Part shown: positions 42,143 to 50,754 of the stretch, piece after piece
Layout: each line of letters opens with the position of its first letter
Position numbering within the stretch: position 1 is the stretch's first letter
NCBI GenBank assembly: GCA_036406595.1
Contig: DASXAR010000074.1
Span: 46,580-110,579 of the forward strand
Reading direction: 5' to 3'
Source: VRUE01 sp036406595
Lineage (GTDB): Bacteria; Actinomycetota; Thermoleophilia; Solirubrobacterales; 70-9
Length of the DNA: 64,000 nucleotides
Position numbers and translations under genes: made by a program
The notes under the pieces: generated by a model
Databases searched by the model: none
What the model was told of the DNA's origin: nothing
Seen by the model: the letters and a program-made list of their open reading frames with translations, nothing else

Positions 42143-42148
42143 TAGAAT
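42143..42148 (+). promoter_or_regulatory. -10-like TAGAAT before hemB
   Basis: TAGAAT ends seven bases before the hemB ATG and no Shine-Dalgarno is present. That spacing would place the transcription start at or next to the A of ATG. Confidence 0.55.
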
Positions 42149-42155
42149 CGGGCCG

Positions 42156-43133
42156 ATGCCGTTCCCCGCGACACGCATGCGGCGCCTGCGCCGCACAGAG
42201 AGCCTGCGAGGCCTGATCCGCGAGACCGACCTCTCGCCGACCCAGCTGATCCAGCCGCTCTTCGTCGTCGCCGGGGAGGGGGTGCGCGAGGAGGTGCCGT
42301 CGATGCCCGGAATCGAGCGCTTCTCGATCTCCGAGTTGGTCGCCGAGGGGACCGAGCTGGCGACGGCGGGCATCGGCGCGGTGCTCCTGTTCGGCATCCC
42401 CGCCGAAAAGGACGAGACCGGCTCGGGCGCCTACGACGAGGAGGGCATCGTGCAGATGGCGGTACGGGCCCTCAAGGAGGCCCACCCCGACCTGACGGTG
42501 ATCACCGACGTCTGCCTCTGCGAGTACACCTCACACGGGCACTGCGGCTTCGTCCGCGACGGCGAGGTGGACAACGACGTGACGATCGAGCTGCTCGCCA
42601 AGACCGCGATCTCCCACGCCGAGGCCGGCGCCGACGTCGTCGCCCCCAGCGACATGATGGACGGCCGGGTCGGCGCGATCCGCCAGCAGCTCGACGAGGA
42701 GGGGCACTCGCGCGTCCCGATCGTCGCCTACAGCGCCAAGTACGCCTCGGCGCTCTACGGGCCCTTCCGCGACGCCGCCGAGTCGACCCCGGAGTTCGGC
42801 GATCGCCGCGGCTATCAGCTCGACCCGGCGAACGCCGCGGAGGCGGTGCGTGAGGCGAGGCTCGATCTCGAGGAGGGGGCCGACATGCTGATGGTGAAGC
42901 CGGCGACCCCCTACCTCGACGTGGTCCGCCGCGTCAAGGAGGAGACCGGCGCGCCGCTGGCCGCGTACCACGTCTCGGGCGAGTACTCGATGTTGAAGGC
43001 GGCCGCCGCCAACGACTGGATCGACGAGCGCGCCGCGGTGCTGGAGACGCTCACCTCGATCCGGCGCGCCGGCGCCGACGCGATCGTCACCTATTACGCG
43101 AAGGAGGCGGCCGGGTGGCTTCAGGGAGCGTGA
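42156..43133 (+). CDS. hemB: Porphobilinogen synthase (delta-aminolevulinate dehydratase)
   Basis: This 325-residue enzyme condenses two ALA into porphobilinogen. The metal site DVCLCEYTSHGHCG near 116 carries the three Cys of the zinc-type enzyme. Active-site Lys lie in VAYSAKYASALYGPFR near 190 and MLMVKPATPYLDVV near 245. The start is the leaderless-type ATG 42156. It heads a heme run of hemB, a siroheme-decarboxylase-like gene and hemL. Confidence 0.96.
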   Translation: MPFPATRMRRLRRTESLRGLIRETDLSPTQLIQPLFVVAGEGVREEVPSMPGIERFSISELVAEGTELATAGIGAVLLFGIPAEKDETGSGAYDEEGIVQMAVRALKEAHPDLTVITDVCLCEYTSHGHCGFVRDGEVDNDVTIELLAKTAISHAEAGADVVAPSDMMDGRVGAIRQQLDEEGHSRVPIVAYSAKYASALYGPFRDAAESTPEFGDRRGYQLDPANAAEAVREARLDLEEGADMLMVKPATPYLDVVRRVKEETGAPLAAYHVSGEYSMLKAAAANDWIDERAAVLETLTSIRRAGADAIVTYYAKEAAGWLQGA

Positions 43134-43140
43134 GCGTCTG

Positions 43141-44223
43141 ATGTCCGTGAAGGTTCCCCGCTCGAAGGCGCGCAGCCGCAGGGGCGGCTCGGCGATCCCG
43201 CTCGACGAGACCGACCGGCGCCTGATGAACCTCCTCCAGTCGAGCTTCCCGCTCGACCCGGAGCCGTTCGCCCTGATCGCCGCCGAGGCGGAGCTCGAGG
43301 TCGACGACGTGCTGGCACGGACCCGGCGGCTGCTCGAGGGCCGGATCATCCGCGAGATCACGCCGATCTTCGACACGAGGGCGCTCGGCTACGAGTCGAT
43401 GCTGGTCGCCGCCAGGGTGGACCACGAGAACCCGCAGCGGCCGGCGGCGATCGTCAACGACCACCCGGGCGTCTCCCACAACTACCTGCGCACCCACGAC
43501 TTCAACCTCTGGTTCACGATCGCGGTCCCGCCGGATTCCGAGCTCGGCATGGAGGGGACGCTCGAGGCGCTGATGCGGGAGACCGGTGCGTCCTCGATGC
43601 GCCAGCTGCCGACCCTGACGCTGTTCAAGATCAATATGAGCCTGGAGATGGAGCGGGGCACCGAGGCCCTGGCCAGCGCGGTCGAGGCCGCGCCGCCCCG
43701 CGAGCTCGAGCGCCAGCCCTACGACGATCGCGACGTCGCCGTTATCCGCGCCCTTCAGGGCCCGATGGAGCCGGTCGATCGCCCCTACGACGAGGCCGCC
43801 TCCGAGGTGGGCATGACGACCGGCGAGTTCCTCGAGCACCTGCGGGGGATGGTCGACCGCAAGCTGCTGCGCCGGGTCGCGGCGATCCTCTACCACCGCC
43901 GCGCCGGTTTTTCGGCCAACGGGATGGGGGTCTGGAAGGTGCCCGAGAGCGAGGTGCTGGAGACCGGGCGGCGGATGGCGGCCTTCCGCGGGATCTCGCA
44001 CTGCTACCAGCGGCCGACCTATGAGGACTGGCCATACAGCGTCTTCACGATGGCCCATGGCCGCTCCAAGGAGGAGTGCGACGCAATCCTCGACACGATC
44101 GCCGCCGAGTGCGGGATCGGCCCCGAGGACCGCGCCACCCTCTACTCCTCCACCGAGTACAAGAAGATCCGCCTCCACTATTTCACCGACGAGTATTTGC
44201 GTTGGGAACGCAAATACACATAA
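43141..44223 (+). CDS. Two-domain siroheme decarboxylase-like (AhbA-AhbB/NirDL) protein of Lrp/AsnC fold
   Basis: This 360-residue protein consists of two related halves, each an AsnC-type HTH plus an Lrp-like alpha-beta domain. The first half has DETDRRLMNLLQSSFPLDPEPF near 23 and VSHNYLRTHDFNLWFTIAVP near 116. The second has DVAVIRALQGPMEPVDRPYDE near 199, and SHCYQRPTYEDWPYSVFTMAH near 283, the conserved siroheme decarboxylase region. AhbA/AhbB and NirD/L remove acetate side chains of siroheme in alternative heme or heme d1 synthesis. Lying eight bases after hemB and before hemL supports a tetrapyrrole role. A pure regulator is the alternative. Confidence 0.75.
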   Translation: MSVKVPRSKARSRRGGSAIPLDETDRRLMNLLQSSFPLDPEPFALIAAEAELEVDDVLARTRRLLEGRIIREITPIFDTRALGYESMLVAARVDHENPQRPAAIVNDHPGVSHNYLRTHDFNLWFTIAVPPDSELGMEGTLEALMRETGASSMRQLPTLTLFKINMSLEMERGTEALASAVEAAPPRELERQPYDDRDVAVIRALQGPMEPVDRPYDEAASEVGMTTGEFLEHLRGMVDRKLLRRVAAILYHRRAGFSANGMGVWKVPESEVLETGRRMAAFRGISHCYQRPTYEDWPYSVFTMAHGRSKEECDAILDTIAAECGIGPEDRATLYSSTEYKKIRLHYFTDEYLRWERKYT

Positions 44224-44290
44224 ATGTCGGCGCCGGGCTCCGGTCGCAGAGGAATCAGATCGTGATGCTCCCTCCGCCCGGCTCGGCCAT

Positions 44291-45565
44291 ATGACCCGGT
44301 CCGGCCAGCTGTACCAGCGCGCACTGCGCGTATTGCCCGGCGGCGTCAACTCGCCGGTCCGCGCGATGCGGCAGATCGGCCGGGAGCCGATCTTCATCGA
44401 TCGCGGCGAGGGCTCGGAGCTGGTGGACGCCGACGGCCACCGCTACGTCGACTGGGTCGGGTCCTGGGGGCCGCTGATCCTCGGCCACGCCCACCCGGCC
44501 GTCGTCGGCGCAGTACGGGAGGCGGCCTCGCGGGGCACCAGCTACGGGGCGGCGACGGCGGGAGAGGTCGAGCTCGCCGAGGAGGTCGCCGCGAGGATCC
44601 CCTCGGTCGAGATGCTGCGGATGACGAGCTCCGGGACCGAGGCGGCGATGAGCGCGGTTCGGCTCGCCCGCGCCCTGACCGGGCGAGAGACGGTGGTCAA
44701 GTTCGCGGGCGCATATCACGGCCACTCCGACGGGCTCCTCGCGGAGGCCGGTTCGGGGCTGGCGACGCTGGCGATCCCGTCCAGCCCGGGGGTCCCCGCC
44801 GCCCAGGCGGCGGGGACGGTGGTCGTCCCCTGGAACGATCAGGCCGCGGTCGAGGCCGCGGTCGCCGAGCACGAGGTCGCCGCGGTCCTGGCCGAGCCGA
44901 TTGCGGCGAACATGGGCGTCGTGCCGCCGCAGGAGGGCTTCCTCGAGTTCCTGCGCCAGGTCACCGCCGAGGCGGGCGCGCTGCTCGTCTTCGACGAGGT
45001 GATCACCGGCTTCCGGGTCGGCCGGGGCGGTGCGCAGGAACTCTATTCGGTGCAACCTGACCTGACGGTGATGGGCAAGGTGCTTGGCGGGGGCCTTCCC
45101 GCCGCGGCCTTCGGCGGGTCGCGGGACGCGATGGAGCGGATCGCGCCGGCCGGCGACGTCTACCAGGCCGGGACCCTCTCGGGAAATCCGCTCGCGGTTG
45201 CGGCCGGGCTGGCGACCCTCCGTCATCTCGACGACGCTGCCTACGCGCACCTCGCCGAGCTGACCGCCAGACTCGCGGGCGGGCTCGAGGAGATCGCGGC
45301 GGAGCGGCCCCTGCAGGTTGCATCCGCGACCGGTCTGGTGACGCTCTTCTTCAGCCCCGAGCCGGTCGCCGACTTCGCCGTGGCCGCCTCCTGCGACCGC
45401 GACGCGCACGCCCGCTTCTGCCGGGCGATGCTGGACCGCGGCATCTACCCGCCCCCGTCTCAGTTCGAGGCCTGGTTCGTCTCGCTCGCCCACGACGAGG
45501 CCGCGATCGACCGCACGCTGACGGCGGCGGAGGAGTCGCTGGGGGAGGCGCTCTCCAATGGCTGA
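44291..45565 (+). CDS. hemL: Glutamate-1-semialdehyde 2,1-aminomutase
   Basis: This 424-residue PLP enzyme makes 5-aminolevulinate from glutamate semialdehyde, so the organism uses the C5 route. It has PGGVNSPVRAM near 16, MTSSGTEAAMSAVRLAR near 115, FAGAYHGHSDGL near 138, FDEVITGFRVG near 235 and the PLP Lys in VMGKVLGGGLPAAAFGG near 259. ATG 44291 is used; 67 bases separate it from the previous gene. The next gene overlaps its end. Confidence 0.96.
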   Translation: MTRSGQLYQRALRVLPGGVNSPVRAMRQIGREPIFIDRGEGSELVDADGHRYVDWVGSWGPLILGHAHPAVVGAVREAASRGTSYGAATAGEVELAEEVAARIPSVEMLRMTSSGTEAAMSAVRLARALTGRETVVKFAGAYHGHSDGLLAEAGSGLATLAIPSSPGVPAAQAAGTVVVPWNDQAAVEAAVAEHEVAAVLAEPIAANMGVVPPQEGFLEFLRQVTAEAGALLVFDEVITGFRVGRGGAQELYSVQPDLTVMGKVLGGGLPAAAFGGSRDAMERIAPAGDVYQAGTLSGNPLAVAAGLATLRHLDDAAYAHLAELTARLAGGLEEIAAERPLQVASATGLVTLFFSPEPVADFAVAASCDRDAHARFCRAMLDRGIYPPPSQFEAWFVSLAHDEAAIDRTLTAAEESLGEALSNG

Positions 45566-46004
45566 GCCGGGCGAGGCCCTGCGGCTTCTGGCGGCCGAGC
45601 TGCGCGAGGAGGAGACGCCGATCTCGGCCCACGTCGTCGAGCCGACACAGAGGCCGGAGCTGGGGCTCCTCGCCGCGGCCGGCCCCCGCGCGAGCTCCAA
45701 CCCGGTCGAGTACGCCCTCGTGGTCGAGTCGGTCCGCGAGGGCTACCTTCTCCATTACGGGGAGCCTCGCCTGCTTGCCGGCCACGACCCGGATCTCGCT
45801 CTGCTGGCCGGCGACTATCTCTACGCGCTGGGGATCCGGCGGCTCGCGGCGCTCGGCGACTCCGAGGCGGTCGGATGGCTTGCCGAGCTGATCAGCCGCT
45901 GCGCGCAGCTCCACGCCGAGGGACGCGAGTCCGAGGTCCCCGAACTCTGGCGCGACACGGTCGCGGCGGTCGCCGGAGACGTCGGCAGTGTCCGGATGCC
46001 GTAG
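45558..46004 (+). CDS. Short protein with a polyprenyl-synthase-like helix motif, function unknown
   Basis: This is a 148-residue, mostly helical protein overlapping hemL by eight bases. The segment LLAGDYLYALGIRRLAALGD near 83-102 resembles the GDYLxxxxxxxLA helix of trans-polyprenyl synthases and of the non-catalytic HepS subunit of heptaprenyl diphosphate synthase, but no DDxxD motif is present. A catalytic polyprenyl synthase and the menaquinone methyltransferase lie 3 kb downstream. A partner role in prenyl chain synthesis is only a suggestion. Confidence 0.55.
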   Translation: MAEPGEALRLLAAELREEETPISAHVVEPTQRPELGLLAAAGPRASSNPVEYALVVESVREGYLLHYGEPRLLAGHDPDLALLAGDYLYALGIRRLAALGDSEAVGWLAELISRCAQLHAEGRESEVPELWRDTVAAVAGDVGSVRMP

Positions 46005-46039
46005 GCAATAAACTCCGCGCTCCTTGCATCTGGAGCACT

Positions 46040-46717
46040 TTGGCTGACGAAGCGGACAAGCAGAACGGGGCCGAGGCGGCCGCGAGCGAGCGTGCCAGGC
46101 CGGACCCACCCGGCTACTTCGAGGGCGAGTCGATGACCCGCCGCCGAGCCTTCACGATCGCCGTCCAGGGCCTCGGTGGCGTGGCCGGGGCAGCGATCGT
46201 CCTGCCCGCCGTCGGCTTTGCGGTGGCGCCGATCTTCCACCGCGGCAAGGAGCGCTGGGAGGCGGTCGGCCCGGTCGGCGACTTCGTCGAAGACACCTAC
46301 CGGCAGGTGGTGTTCACGGAAACCGAGGGGATCGGCGACGCGGGCAAGACCACCGCCTACGTGCGCACGGGCTCCAAGCAGCTCGGCGAGGACCCGAAGT
46401 CGATCGTCGCCGTCTCCAACCGCTGCGCGCACCTCGGCTGCCCGGTCCGTTTCGTCGAGGCGGCCGGCAACTTCATCTGCCCCTGCCACGGCGGCGTCTA
46501 CGACTTCCAGGGCAAGCGGATCGGCGGGCCGCCGGTTCGCCCCCTCGACCACTTCCAGACGAGGATCCGCAACGGCCAGGTCGAGCTCGGGCCGCGCTAC
46601 AGCGTCACCTCGCAGCTGGAACCGGTCCGGGCCCGCGATCCCGGCGAGTTCACCGGCGGAGTCTGGGAATATCTGTATCCGCCCCGTCCGTCGACCTTCC
46701 CACCCCCGAGCGGTTGA
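46040..46717 (+). CDS. qcrA: Rieske iron-sulfur subunit of menaquinol:cytochrome c reductase
   Basis: This 225-residue protein carries a [2Fe-2S] cluster bound by CAHLGC and CPCHGG (near 132-155), the Rieske C-x-H and C-x-x-H pair. The N-terminus has TRRRAFTIAVQGLGG and a hydrophobic segment, a twin-arginine-like signal anchor, fitting the tatA-tatC genes 4 kb away. TTG 46040 follows GGAG by four bases. The start of the protein is polar and acidic. It leads the three-gene bc complex operon. Confidence 0.9.
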   Translation: MADEADKQNGAEAAASERARPDPPGYFEGESMTRRRAFTIAVQGLGGVAGAAIVLPAVGFAVAPIFHRGKERWEAVGPVGDFVEDTYRQVVFTETEGIGDAGKTTAYVRTGSKQLGEDPKSIVAVSNRCAHLGCPVRFVEAAGNFICPCHGGVYDFQGKRIGGPPVRPLDHFQTRIRNGQVELGPRYSVTSQLEPVRARDPGEFTGGVWEYLYPPRPSTFPPPSG

Positions 46718-46727
46718 GGTCGCATAG

Positions 46728-47618
46728 ATGAAACTCGACTCCCTGATCCCCGCCCCCCTCCGGAAACCGGCCAAGCCCGGCACCGGGAACGGAGCCAAGG
46801 GCGCTGCGCCCGCCGACCTCAAGACCGCGCCGCCCGAGCGCCCCTCGGACGCCCAACGCCTCGGCGATCGCGCCAAGGAGGCCCCGGCCGACGTCCTCGC
46901 ATGGGTCGATCAGCGGACGGCGGCGACCGGGTTCCTCACCGGGATGCTCTACCGCAAGGTGCCGAAGGGGACCAACTGGTTCTACACCCTGGGCTCGGCG
47001 ACGCTCTTCGCCTTCATCGTGCAGGCGACCACCGGGGTCTTCCTGGCGATGTTCTACACGCCGTCGACCACCCAGGCCTACGGTTCGATCTCCCATATCA
47101 ACAACGACGTCTTCCTCGGCTCGTTCGTGCACGGCATGCACAAGTGGGGATCGAGCGTGATGGTGATCCTGATCTTCCTGCACATGGGCCGCACCTTCTT
47201 CTTCGGCGCCTACAAGTACCCGCGGGAGCTCAACTGGGTGATCGGCGTGGTGCTGCTGATCCTGACCATGACGATGGCCTTCACCGGCTACCTGCTTCCC
47301 TTCGACCAGCGCTCCTTCTGGGCCTCCGTGGTCGGCATCAACATCAACGGCACCGGCCCGATCCTCGGCCCCTACCTGAGCGATTTCCTACGTGCCGGGC
47401 CGGAGCTCGGGGCGACGACCCTCTCGCGCTTCTACGCGATCCACATGCTGCTCATACCTGGGGCGATCATCGCCCTGATCGGCGCCCACCTCTACCTGGT
47501 CGTCAAGCTCGGCACCACCGCGCCGCCTTGGATGCACGCGAGCAAGCCGAAGGTCGCCGAGCCGGTGGCGAGGCTCGACGCCGGGACGGGTGGCAACGGA
47601 GCTTCCGCCGGCCGATGA
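46728..47618 (+). CDS. qcrB: Cytochrome b (b6-type) subunit of menaquinol:cytochrome c reductase
   Basis: This is a 296-residue membrane protein. After a long polar N-terminus come four TM helices with heme ligands: FVHGMHKWGSSVMV and FLHMGRTFF near 130-160, and FYAIHMLLIPG and IGAHLYLVV near 225-250. The length covers only the N-terminal half of mitochondrial cytochrome b, as in cytochrome b6 and Bacillus QcrB. Start ATG 46728 is ten bases after the Rieske stop; the next gene overlaps its stop. Confidence 0.92.
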   Translation: MKLDSLIPAPLRKPAKPGTGNGAKGAAPADLKTAPPERPSDAQRLGDRAKEAPADVLAWVDQRTAATGFLTGMLYRKVPKGTNWFYTLGSATLFAFIVQATTGVFLAMFYTPSTTQAYGSISHINNDVFLGSFVHGMHKWGSSVMVILIFLHMGRTFFFGAYKYPRELNWVIGVVLLILTMTMAFTGYLLPFDQRSFWASVVGININGTGPILGPYLSDFLRAGPELGATTLSRFYAIHMLLIPGAIIALIGAHLYLVVKLGTTAPPWMHASKPKVAEPVARLDAGTGGNGASAGR

Positions 47619-48316
47619 AGCCATCCGAGAAGCAGGCATATCTCGAGGAGTACGAGCTCCTCAAGAAGAAGGGCAAGCCGTTCTTCCCCTACGCGGTGCT
47701 GAAGGACTCGGCGATGGCCCTGATCGTGGTCGGCGTGATCATCGCGATGTCGATCATCCTCGGCGCCGAGCAGGGCCCAAAGGCGGACCCGACCACGACG
47801 ACGTATGTCCCACGCCCTGAGTGGTATTTCTTCTTCCTCTTCGAGCTCCTGCGGGTGATCAAACCCCCGGAGCTGGTGCCGGTGGCGACGATCGGCATCC
47901 CGACCGTCTGCATGGTGCTCCTCCTGCTGCTCCCGTTCTACGACCGGGGCCCGGAGCGCAACCCGGCTAGACGGCCGATCGCGACGACGGCCGGGTGCCT
48001 GACGATCGTCGCGATGGCGTACCTCACCTACCTTGGCGCGACGGGCGGCTCGCCGACCGAGATCGACATGAAGGTCGCGCCCCGCTACGAGGCCGGCAAG
48101 GAGCTTGTCGCCGGTCTCGGCTGCCTCGCGTGTCACAAGCTGGGCGAGAACGGGAACAACGGCCCCGGGCCCGAACTGACCCACATCGCCGAACGGATCC
48201 CCCGTGCCGCGATCGTCCGCTCGGTGGAAATCGGCCCGGGCATCATGCCCTCGTTCCGCGAACTTCCGCCGAAGAAGCTGAACGAGATCGCCGAATTCCT
48301 CTCCTCGCTCGACTGA
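47615..48316 (+). CDS. qcrC: Subunit IV-cytochrome c fusion of menaquinol:cytochrome c reductase
   Basis: This is a 233-residue fusion. The N-terminal part is subunit IV-like, with RPEWYFFFLFELLRVIK (PEWY motif of the quinol site) near 68 and three TM helices. The C-terminal part is a monoheme cytochrome c with CLACHK near 170 and GIMPSF as likely Met ligand region near 210. The same fusion is found in Bacillus QcrC, whereas mycobacterial and streptomycete complexes use a separate diheme cytochrome. ATG 47615 overlaps the qcrB stop. Confidence 0.92.
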   Translation: MKPSEKQAYLEEYELLKKKGKPFFPYAVLKDSAMALIVVGVIIAMSIILGAEQGPKADPTTTTYVPRPEWYFFFLFELLRVIKPPELVPVATIGIPTVCMVLLLLLPFYDRGPERNPARRPIATTAGCLTIVAMAYLTYLGATGGSPTEIDMKVAPRYEAGKELVAGLGCLACHKLGENGNNGPGPELTHIAERIPRAAIVRSVEIGPGIMPSFRELPPKKLNEIAEFLSSLD

Positions 48317-48349
48317 GGGCGTGCGCGGGGAATCGAAATCACGGACTGC

Positions 48350-49078
48350 GTGACGGAGACGACCAGACCGAGCAGGGACTCCGCCCAGTTCGCGGAGCAG
48401 GTCAACCGCATGTTCGACCGGGTCGCCGGTCACTACGACCTGCTCAACTCGGTGATGACGGCCGGTCTTCACCACCGCTGGCGCCAGCGCGCCGCCGACC
48501 GGGCTGAGGTCGGTCCCGGCGACTCGGTCCTCGATGTCTGTTGCGGGACCGGCGATCTGACGCTCGAGCTGGCGGGCCGCGTGGCACCGGGTGGGAGGGT
48601 CGTCGGTTGCGACTTCTCCGAGCCGATGCTCGACCTCGCTCGCGAGAAGTCGTCGCGGCGGGGTGGCGCCACGGTCCGCTTCGAGTGGGCCGACGCGCTG
48701 CAGCTTCCCTATGACGCCGGCCGCTTCGACGCGGCGACGGTCGGCTTCGGGGTCCGGAACTTCGCCGACCCCGGCCGCGGGATCACCGAGATGGCGCGGG
48801 TGCTGAAGCCGGGCGGACGGCTCGTCATCCTCGAGATAACCCGGCCGGCCCGTCCCCCGCTGTCGAGCTTCTACTCGCTCTGGTTCGACCGGGTCGTGCC
48901 GCTGCTGGGCAGGTTCTCGGGCGACCCGGAGGCCTACTCCTACCTGCCCGAATCGGTTCGCAGCTTTCCCGAGCCGCGCGGCCTCGCCGAGCTGCTCGAC
49001 GCCGCCGGCCTGGGCGACATCCGCTGGACCATCCTCGCCGGCGGGATCATCGCGATCCACAGCGGCGTGCGGGTGTGA
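48350..49078 (+). CDS. menG: Demethylmenaquinone methyltransferase
   Basis: This 242-residue SAM-dependent UbiE/MenG-family enzyme performs the last step of menaquinone synthesis. Motifs are FDRVAGHYDLLNSVMTAGLHHRW (split here as FDRVAGHYDLLNSV and MTAGLHHRW) near 22, VLDVCCGTGDLTLELA near 60, FGVRNFADP near 134 and RVLKPGGRLVILEITRP near 150. ubiE is an equivalent symbol; menaquinone is inferred from the bc complex context. GTG 48350 follows qcrC by 33 bases. Confidence 0.92.
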   Translation: MTETTRPSRDSAQFAEQVNRMFDRVAGHYDLLNSVMTAGLHHRWRQRAADRAEVGPGDSVLDVCCGTGDLTLELAGRVAPGGRVVGCDFSEPMLDLAREKSSRRGGATVRFEWADALQLPYDAGRFDAATVGFGVRNFADPGRGITEMARVLKPGGRLVILEITRPARPPLSSFYSLWFDRVVPLLGRFSGDPEAYSYLPESVRSFPEPRGLAELLDAAGLGDIRWTILAGGIIAIHSGVRV

Positions 49079-50040
49079 CCCGCCCCTCCGCCGTACCGCC
49101 ACCCGTCACCGCGGTGCTTGATGCCTCCAGCCGCTGGCTGCCCGCCCGGCTGGGCGAGGTCGAGAAGCTGCTCGGGGCCCAGGCGGCCGCCTACGGCGAG
49201 CCCCTCGGTGAGGACGCCGGGATGACCCTCGGGGCGGGAGGGAAGCGGCTGCGGCCGCTGCTCGTCCTCCTCTGCGGCGGCCAGGCCGGAGGCGAGGCGG
49301 CGGTGCGGGCCGCGGCGTCGATCGAGCTGGTTCACATGGCGACCCTCGTTCACGACGACGTCCTCGATGCCGCCCCGCTGCGGCGCGGGCAGCCCACCGT
49401 CGTCTCGGTTTCCGGACGGGAGCGCGCCACGGCGACCGGTGACCTTCTTTTCTCGCGGGCGTTCGCGCTGCTGGCCGACGCGGGCGACCGCCGCGCGGTC
49501 GAGCTGCTCGCGGCGGCCTCGGTGTCCCTGGCGAGGGGAGAGCTGGCCCAGCAGAGGGACGCCTTCGACACGTCGATCTCGGTCGAGCGCTACCTGCGGC
49601 GATGCGAGCTCAAGACCGGCGCCCTCTTCGAGTGCGCCTGCCTGCTCGGCCGCGACGATCCCGGGCTCGCCGCGTTCGGCGCACGGACCGGCCTCGCCTT
49701 CCAGCTCCTCGACGACGTCCTCGACATCTCCGGCCCGCCGGAGCGGACCGGCAAGGCGATCGGCACCGACCTGCTCGACGGCACGGTGACGCTGCCGCTG
49801 ATCGAAGCGGCGGCGGAGGACCCGGAGATCGGCTCCGCCGACCTGCGCGGCCTCGACCCGGTGGGCGCCGAGGAGCTCTGCCGGCGGATCGCACAGACCG
49901 GCGCCCTGGAGCGCGTCCGACGGCGGGCGTTCTCGATCGTCACCGAGGCGAAGGCCTCGCTCGATGGCGCCGATCTCGACGACGAGACCAGGCACCTGCT
50001 GTCGATCGTCGCCGAAGGCGTCGTTCAGCGGTACAGCTAG
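49075..50040 (+). CDS. Trans-polyprenyl diphosphate synthase
   Basis: This 321-residue prenyl chain synthase, likely for the menaquinone side chain, has GGKRLRPLLVLL near 55, the first Asp-rich motif HDDVLDAAPLRRGQPTV near 98 (DDxxD), KTGALFECACLLG near 180 and the second motif FQLLDDVLDISG near 208. GTG 49075 overlaps the methyltransferase stop, matching the common menG-hepT pairing. Chain length cannot be read by eye. Its last four bases overlap the convergent zinc-ribbon gene. Confidence 0.92.
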   Translation: MTRPSAVPPPVTAVLDASSRWLPARLGEVEKLLGAQAAAYGEPLGEDAGMTLGAGGKRLRPLLVLLCGGQAGGEAAVRAAASIELVHMATLVHDDVLDAAPLRRGQPTVVSVSGRERATATGDLLFSRAFALLADAGDRRAVELLAAASVSLARGELAQQRDAFDTSISVERYLRRCELKTGALFECACLLGRDDPGLAAFGARTGLAFQLLDDVLDISGPPERTGKAIGTDLLDGTVTLPLIEAAAEDPEIGSADLRGLDPVGAEELCRRIAQTGALERVRRRAFSIVTEAKASLDGADLDDETRHLLSIVAEGVVQRYS

Positions 50041-50369
50041 GCGAAGTCTTCTGCGGTGATCAGATCGGCGTCGAGCGCGGCGACGAAGGTTTCGGCCATG
50101 CGCTCCATGTTCTCGCGAGCGATCTGCTGAAGGTCGACCGCCAGGGTTTCGGTGCCGCTGTCGAGCTCGAGGTCGTAGGCATCGATCTGCAGGTCGTCGT
50201 GGACCCCGTCTCCCTGCCAGCTGCACTCGGGGCAGCGGCGCCAGAGGTGCCAGTGGCCGCGCTCCTCGGTCTGCTCCCAGCAGACCGGCTGGACGAGCGG
50301 CGACGTGCAGGAGGGGCAGACGTGAAGTCCTGTGTCCCGTGTCGTCCCCGTGTGGCTGGCGTTGCCCAT
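50037..50369 (-). CDS. Small zinc-ribbon protein, function unknown
   Basis: This is a 110-residue cytosolic protein with two CxxC knuckles, CPSC near 18 and CPEC near 46, separated by a Trp/His-rich stretch (CWEQTEERGHWHLWRRC), which should bind one zinc. The rest is acidic and helical (LQQIARENMERMAETF). ATG 50369 has GAAGG upstream. It is divergent from tatA. No family recognised. Confidence 0.65.
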   Translation of the reverse strand: MGNASHTGTTRDTGLHVCPSCTSPLVQPVCWEQTEERGHWHLWRRCPECSWQGDGVHDDLQIDAYDLELDSGTETLAVDLQQIARENMERMAETFVAALDADLITAEDFA

Positions 50370-50496
50370 GCTTGACCTTCGAACACAGAACGGCCGAGCT
50401 CAATCCGCATTTTTTCGGTGATCCCCGGGAAAATCCCATTTCCGGGTACCGCTTCCGCTCAAAGTAAAGGTCATCGGCGGGACCCGGAGCGAGCGT

Positions 50497-50502
50497 TACC
50501 AT
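50497..50502 (+). promoter_or_regulatory. -10-like TACCAT before tatA
   Basis: TACCAT ends six bases before the tatA ATG at 50509. The 139-base gap before tatA also holds an imperfect hairpin, CCCGGGAAA with TTTCCGGG at about 50425-50447. Confidence 0.45.
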
Positions 50503-50508
50503 GGGTCG

Positions 50509-50745
50509 ATGCTTCCGAACATCGGACCCCTGGAGGTCGTCGTCATCCTGATCATCGCCCTGATCGTCTTCGGCCCGAAGCGGCTGCCGGAGCTCGGCCG
50601 CTCGCTCGGGAAGGGAATCCGCGAGTTCCGCGGTTCGCTCAGCGGCGACGACAGCGACGATGAGGAGCCCCCTCGGCAGGAGCTCGAGCAGGGCGACCGA
50701 GAGCCGGTCACCGACAAACAGCCGGTCACCGACAAACGCGCCTGA
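50509..50745 (+). CDS. tatA: Sec-independent translocase subunit TatA
   Basis: This 78-residue protein has one N-terminal TM (IGPLEVVVILIIALIVFGPK) ending in the conserved FGPKRLPELGRSLGKGIREF amphipathic helix, then an acidic tail. TatA forms the pore for folded twin-arginine proteins. The tail repeats PVTDKQ/PVTDKR. tatC follows nine bases later. No tatB is adjacent, so this TatA may serve both roles. Confidence 0.95.
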   Translation: MLPNIGPLEVVVILIIALIVFGPKRLPELGRSLGKGIREFRGSLSGDDSDDEEPPRQELEQGDREPVTDKQPVTDKRA

Positions 50746-50754
50746 GGGCTCCCA

